From an uncultured Clostridia bacterium (lineage in GTDB: Bacteria; Bacillota; Clostridia; Lachnospirales; CAG-274), in NCBI GenBank assembly GCA_947624015.1, contig CANQIA010000009.1, positions 1-64,000 on the forward strand: a stretch of DNA of 64,000 nucleotides, in the 5' to 3' direction. The notes beneath the pieces are model-generated. The model worked only from the letters and a program-made list of their open reading frames with translations. It made no database searches and was not told where the DNA came from. Both the position numbers and the translations under genes were made by a program. Shown here in pieces: positions 61,397 to 64,000 of this stretch (position 1 is the stretch's first letter; every line of letters starts with the position of its first letter).

Positions 61397-62250
61397 TTCT
61401 CATTATCACTCCCGGTCGTTGCGATCTCTTTGAATTCGTATTCTGTATTCTTATTAATTACCAATACATGGTCAAGCCTTGAAAAGTCTACCGACGGTTC
61501 TATAATGGCGTATTTCATAGAAGTTTTGTCATCGGTAACAAGCTTTTTGACATGACCTATGCTTATACCTCGGGGATATATTTCGCTTATATAGGAGGTA
61601 ACGATTTCGTCCCCGACAAGTATATCCGAACTGCTTTCCGAATACTGCATTTTACACTGGGCTTCCTCGGAAAAATCGGCAGTTACGTATCCGACGCTGT
61701 TAGTTCTCACGCTCTGAGCGCTTACGGCGTCGGTATCATCGATTATGGAAACTACTTTTGAGTAGTTATATCCGCATTCTGTTATCTTTCCCACAAGCCC
61801 TTCGGCAGTTATTACAGCCATATTCTTTTTTAAGCCGTAATTGGCGCCTTTATCTATAAGAAAGGATGTAAACCAATTTCCCGGATCCTTTGCTATGACT
61901 CTTGCGCCGATAGTGGGAAGATCTGAATATTCCTCCTGCATTTTAAGCAGAGAGCTGAGCTGAGCGTTTTCTTGTTCCACCAGCTTAAGTGAGCTGAGCT
62001 GAGCCCTTGCCGAGAGAAGCTCTTCCTTGAGCTTTTCGTTCTCGGAATTAAGACGGCTTATGCCCTTGAAATAAGATACCGTATTGCCCAGCTTGTCTAT
62101 AATTTTTACATTGAGAGATGCTGCTGTGGCGGCAACATATCCCACTGCGGCGTCAAAAGGCGTGGGTACGCTTCTGTTGTAGGAAAAGCCTGCGCAGCCT
62201 ATGGATACCGCCGCCAATGTTATAACAACAAATTTATATTTACCTTTCAC
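61393..62250 (-). CDS. mreC: Rod shape-determining protein MreC
   Basis: 285 residues. N-terminal membrane helix, a coiled coil (about 66-105, NSENEKLKEELLSARAQLSSLKLVEQENAQL), and the extracellular beta domain with ARVIAKDPGNWFTSFLIDKGANYGLKKNMAVITAEGLVGKI. Standard length. Extracellular scaffold of the elongasome, encoded after mreB. Confidence 0.96.
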   Translation of the reverse strand: MKGKYKFVVITLAAVSIGCAGFSYNRSVPTPFDAAVGYVAATAASLNVKIIDKLGNTVSYFKGISRLNSENEKLKEELLSARAQLSSLKLVEQENAQLSSLLKMQEEYSDLPTIGARVIAKDPGNWFTSFLIDKGANYGLKKNMAVITAEGLVGKITECGYNYSKVVSIIDDTDAVSAQSVRTNSVGYVTADFSEEAQCKMQYSESSSDILVGDEIVTSYISEIYPRGISIGHVKKLVTDDKTSMKYAIIEPSVDFSRLDHVLVINKNTEYEFKEIATTGSDNEK

Positions 62251-62263
62251 GATATCATAACCC

Positions 62264-63298
62264 TTAATTCAAAGTTCTTTTTTCAGTTGTAGACAGCTTG
62301 TTTATTATATCTATATCTTCAATGATCTTGCCTGCGCCTGCCGCTACACATTCCAGAGGGTTTTCCGCAATATATACGGGCATTCCCGTTTCCTTGTTTA
62401 TAAGCTTATCCAGTCCTCTCAAAAGTGCGCCGCCGCCTGTAAGATGAATACCTATCTCCATAATGTCGGCAGCCAGTTCGGGAGGAGTGTCCTCCAGAGT
62501 GCATTTTATGGCGTCTACTATTGTATCGACAGGCTCGGCAAGAGCCTTTTGGACCTGTGAGGAATTTATCGTAAGAGCCTTTGGCAGACCTGTCATAAGG
62601 TCACGTCCCTTTACGGTGATCTCCTCGATTTTTGTATCTGCATCCATGTAGGCGCAGCCTACTGTCCTTTTTATTTTTTCGGCAGTTATTTCTCCTATTG
62701 CTATGTTGTATTGCTTCCTGACATAGTTGATTATATTGGCATCAAACTGGTCTCCCGCTACTCTTACCGAACGGCTTGCAACGATACCGCCCAGAGATAT
62801 AACTGCGACCTCGCTTGTGCCTCCGCCTATATCGACTACCATACTTCCCGCAGGCTCTTCAACACGCAGATCTGCGCCTAAAGCCGCCGCCATAGGCTCA
62901 GCGATAACATAAACGTGCTTTTCCTTTGCGCCGGCACCTGTGGCTGCCTCTATAACGGCTCGCTTTTCAACGGCTGTTACGCCTGAGGGTACGCATATAA
63001 CTATCCTTGGCTTAGGAGCAAATGAATTCTGGGGATAGACCTTCTTTACAAAATATCTGAGCATAGCTTCGGTAACGGCATAATCTGCAATAACACCGTT
63101 TTTCATAGGTCTTATCGCCACTATGTTGTGGGGTGTTCTGCCTATCATTTCCTTTGCCTCGTTGCCCACTGCAATTACCTCTTTGGTAACGGTATCTATG
63201 GCAACAACAGACGGCTCGTTTATAATAATACCTTTGCCCCTTACATAGACAAGAGTATTAGCTGTTCCCAAATCTATTCCTATATCTTTTCCGAACAT
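62264..63298 (-). CDS. mreB: Actin-like cell-shape protein MreB
   Basis: 344 residues. [19 protein letters not shown] (phosphate 1), [18 protein letters not shown] (phosphate 2), [15 protein letters not shown] (adenosine motif). It polymerises under the membrane and orients wall synthesis. First gene of the leftward cluster, behind a good promoter. Confidence 0.98.
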   Translation of the reverse strand: MFGKDIGIDLGTANTLVYVRGKGIIINEPSVVAIDTVTKEVIAVGNEAKEMIGRTPHNIVAIRPMKNGVIADYAVTEAMLRYFVKKVYPQNSFAPKPRIVICVPSGVTAVEKRAVIEAATGAGAKEKHVYVIAEPMAAALGADLRVEEPAGSMVVDIGGGTSEVAVISLGGIVASRSVRVAGDQFDANIINYVRKQYNIAIGEITAEKIKRTVGCAYMDADTKIEEITVKGRDLMTGLPKALTINSSQVQKALAEPVDTIVDAIKCTLEDTPPELAADIMEIGIHLTGGGALLRGLDKLINKETGMPVYIAENPLECVAAGAGKIIEDIDIINKLSTTEKRTLN

Positions 63299-63339
63299 AC
63301 AGTTCTACCTCCAAAAAATTACAAAATAACCATAATACT

Positions 63340-63368
63340 ATAATACACTCTTTTCCGCTTATTTACAA
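63340..63368 (-). promoter_or_regulatory. Promoter of the mreB cluster
   Basis: TTGTAA (63368-63363), 17 bases, TATTAT (63345-63340), about 40 bases before the mreB ATG. Confidence 0.6.
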
Positions 63369-63447
63369 TTACAATTTTATTACAATAAAATAAATTACGC
63401 ATATTTTTTATCAATAAAATTAGTATGGTCAAAATTTATGAAAAATA

Positions 63448-63476
63448 TTTACAAAAAAATAATGAGATAGTATAAT
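63448..63476 (+). promoter_or_regulatory. Promoter of miaA
   Basis: TTTACA (63448-63453), 17 bases, TATAAT (63471-63476), 25 bases before the GTG at 63502. Confidence 0.7.
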
Positions 63477-63501
63477 AAATGTTTGAAATGAGGTGATTTA
63501 T

Positions 63502-64000
63502 GTGAAACCGCCTTTAATAACGATAGCGGGTCCCACAGCGTGCGGCAAGACGGCAGTGTCCGTTGAGCTGGCGAAACTCATCGGCGGCGAGATAATATCG
63601 GCAGATTCAATGCAGGTATATAAAGGAATGGATATAGGCACAGCCAAAATAACCCAAGAGGAAAAGCAAGGCATAAGGCACTATCTTATCGATGTTCTCT
63701 ATCCTGATGAGGAATTTTCCATAGCCGTGTTTCAAAGGCTCGCAAAGGAAGCCCTCAATGAAATATACGCCAAAAACAAGATACCTATACTTGTGGGAGG
63801 CACAGGCTTTTATGTAAACGGTCTTATATATGACAACGACTTTACTCCCGGCGAAAAAGACGCTACGCTGAGGACTGAGCTTGAAAATGCCGCAAGAGAA
63901 AAGGGCAGCGACTATGTACACGATATACTTAAAAAGCTGGATCCCGAGTATGCTCTTACGGTACACCCCAACAATGTTAAAAGGGTAATAAGAGCGATAG
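63502..64000 (+). CDS. miaA: tRNA dimethylallyltransferase, 5' part
   Basis: 166 residues visible, running off the edge. GTG start behind GAGGTGAT. P-loop AGPTACGKTAVSVELA at about 9-24, ISADSMQVYKGMDIGTAK, VGGTGFYVNGLIYD: diagnostic of MiaA, which adds an isopentenyl group to A37 of tRNAs reading UNN codons. Confidence 0.96.
   Translation, partial: MKPPLITIAGPTACGKTAVSVELAKLIGGEIISADSMQVYKGMDIGTAKITQEEKQGIRHYLIDVLYPDEEFSIAVFQRLAKEALNEIYAKNKIPILVGGTGFYVNGLIYDNDFTPGEKDATLRTELENAAREKGSDYVHDILKKLDPEYALTVHPNNVKRVIRAI

Overview
The window is a piece of a low-GC Firmicute chromosome, most likely an anaerobic member of the Clostridia. The evidence is the era-yqzL-recO order, the sporulation genes yqfC/yqfD beside phoH-ybeY, an FMN-riboswitch ribDE-ribBA-ribH operon, and a mreBCD-PBP2-minDE-rodA-mgsA cluster. 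Genus cannot be set from the sequence alone.

Positions 1 to about 29,470 are the early half of a large prophage whose left end lies outside the window. Almost everything reads rightwards: a repeat-containing protein, a PAPS-reductase-like enzyme, a recombination/replication set (annealing protein, SSB, helicase, primase, PD-(D/E)XK nuclease, DnaE-type polymerase), a DNA-methyltransferase zone, many small phage proteins, a nucleotide module (ThyX, kinase fusion, anaerobic ribonucleotide reductase NrdD with NrdG, FTR-like and glutaredoxin-like proteins), an SPFH protein, a rearranged cytosine methyltransferase, a regulator, an excisionase and an integrase. The only leftward genes are two related tiny hydrophobic peptides (2207-2520) with their own promoter and terminator, which look like type I toxins.

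The most striking prophage signal is its start codons. At least six reading frames have no usable ATG, GTG or TTG and appear to begin with ATA, ATT or ATC, in several cases behind a well placed Shine-Dalgarno and directly after an in-frame stop. Two more probably begin with CTG and ATT. These include the excisionase and a cytosine methyltransferase, so standard gene callers miss or shorten them. Two adenine methyltransferase genes nearby keep their start and end but have lost the middle. A cytosine methyltransferase carries motif I at its C-terminal side, after motif X.

Positions 29,592 to 64,000 are host. First comes an SLH/beta-helix surface protein, FeoAB, a flavin reductase, phosphoglycerate mutase, a ClC channel and an NlpC/P60 hydrolase. 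Then follow a small alarmone synthetase, a phosphoesterase, a cyclophilin, a two-component system and an amidase. Both cell-wall hydrolases carry WalR-like direct repeats, in a repressor-like position at one and an activator-like position at the other, and the two-component system sits directly upstream of the amidase. The riboflavin operon, the recO-era-ybeY-phoH-yqfDC block (leftward), a cupin plus orphan histidine kinase (rightward) and the leftward cell-shape/division cluster follow. miaA runs off the right edge.
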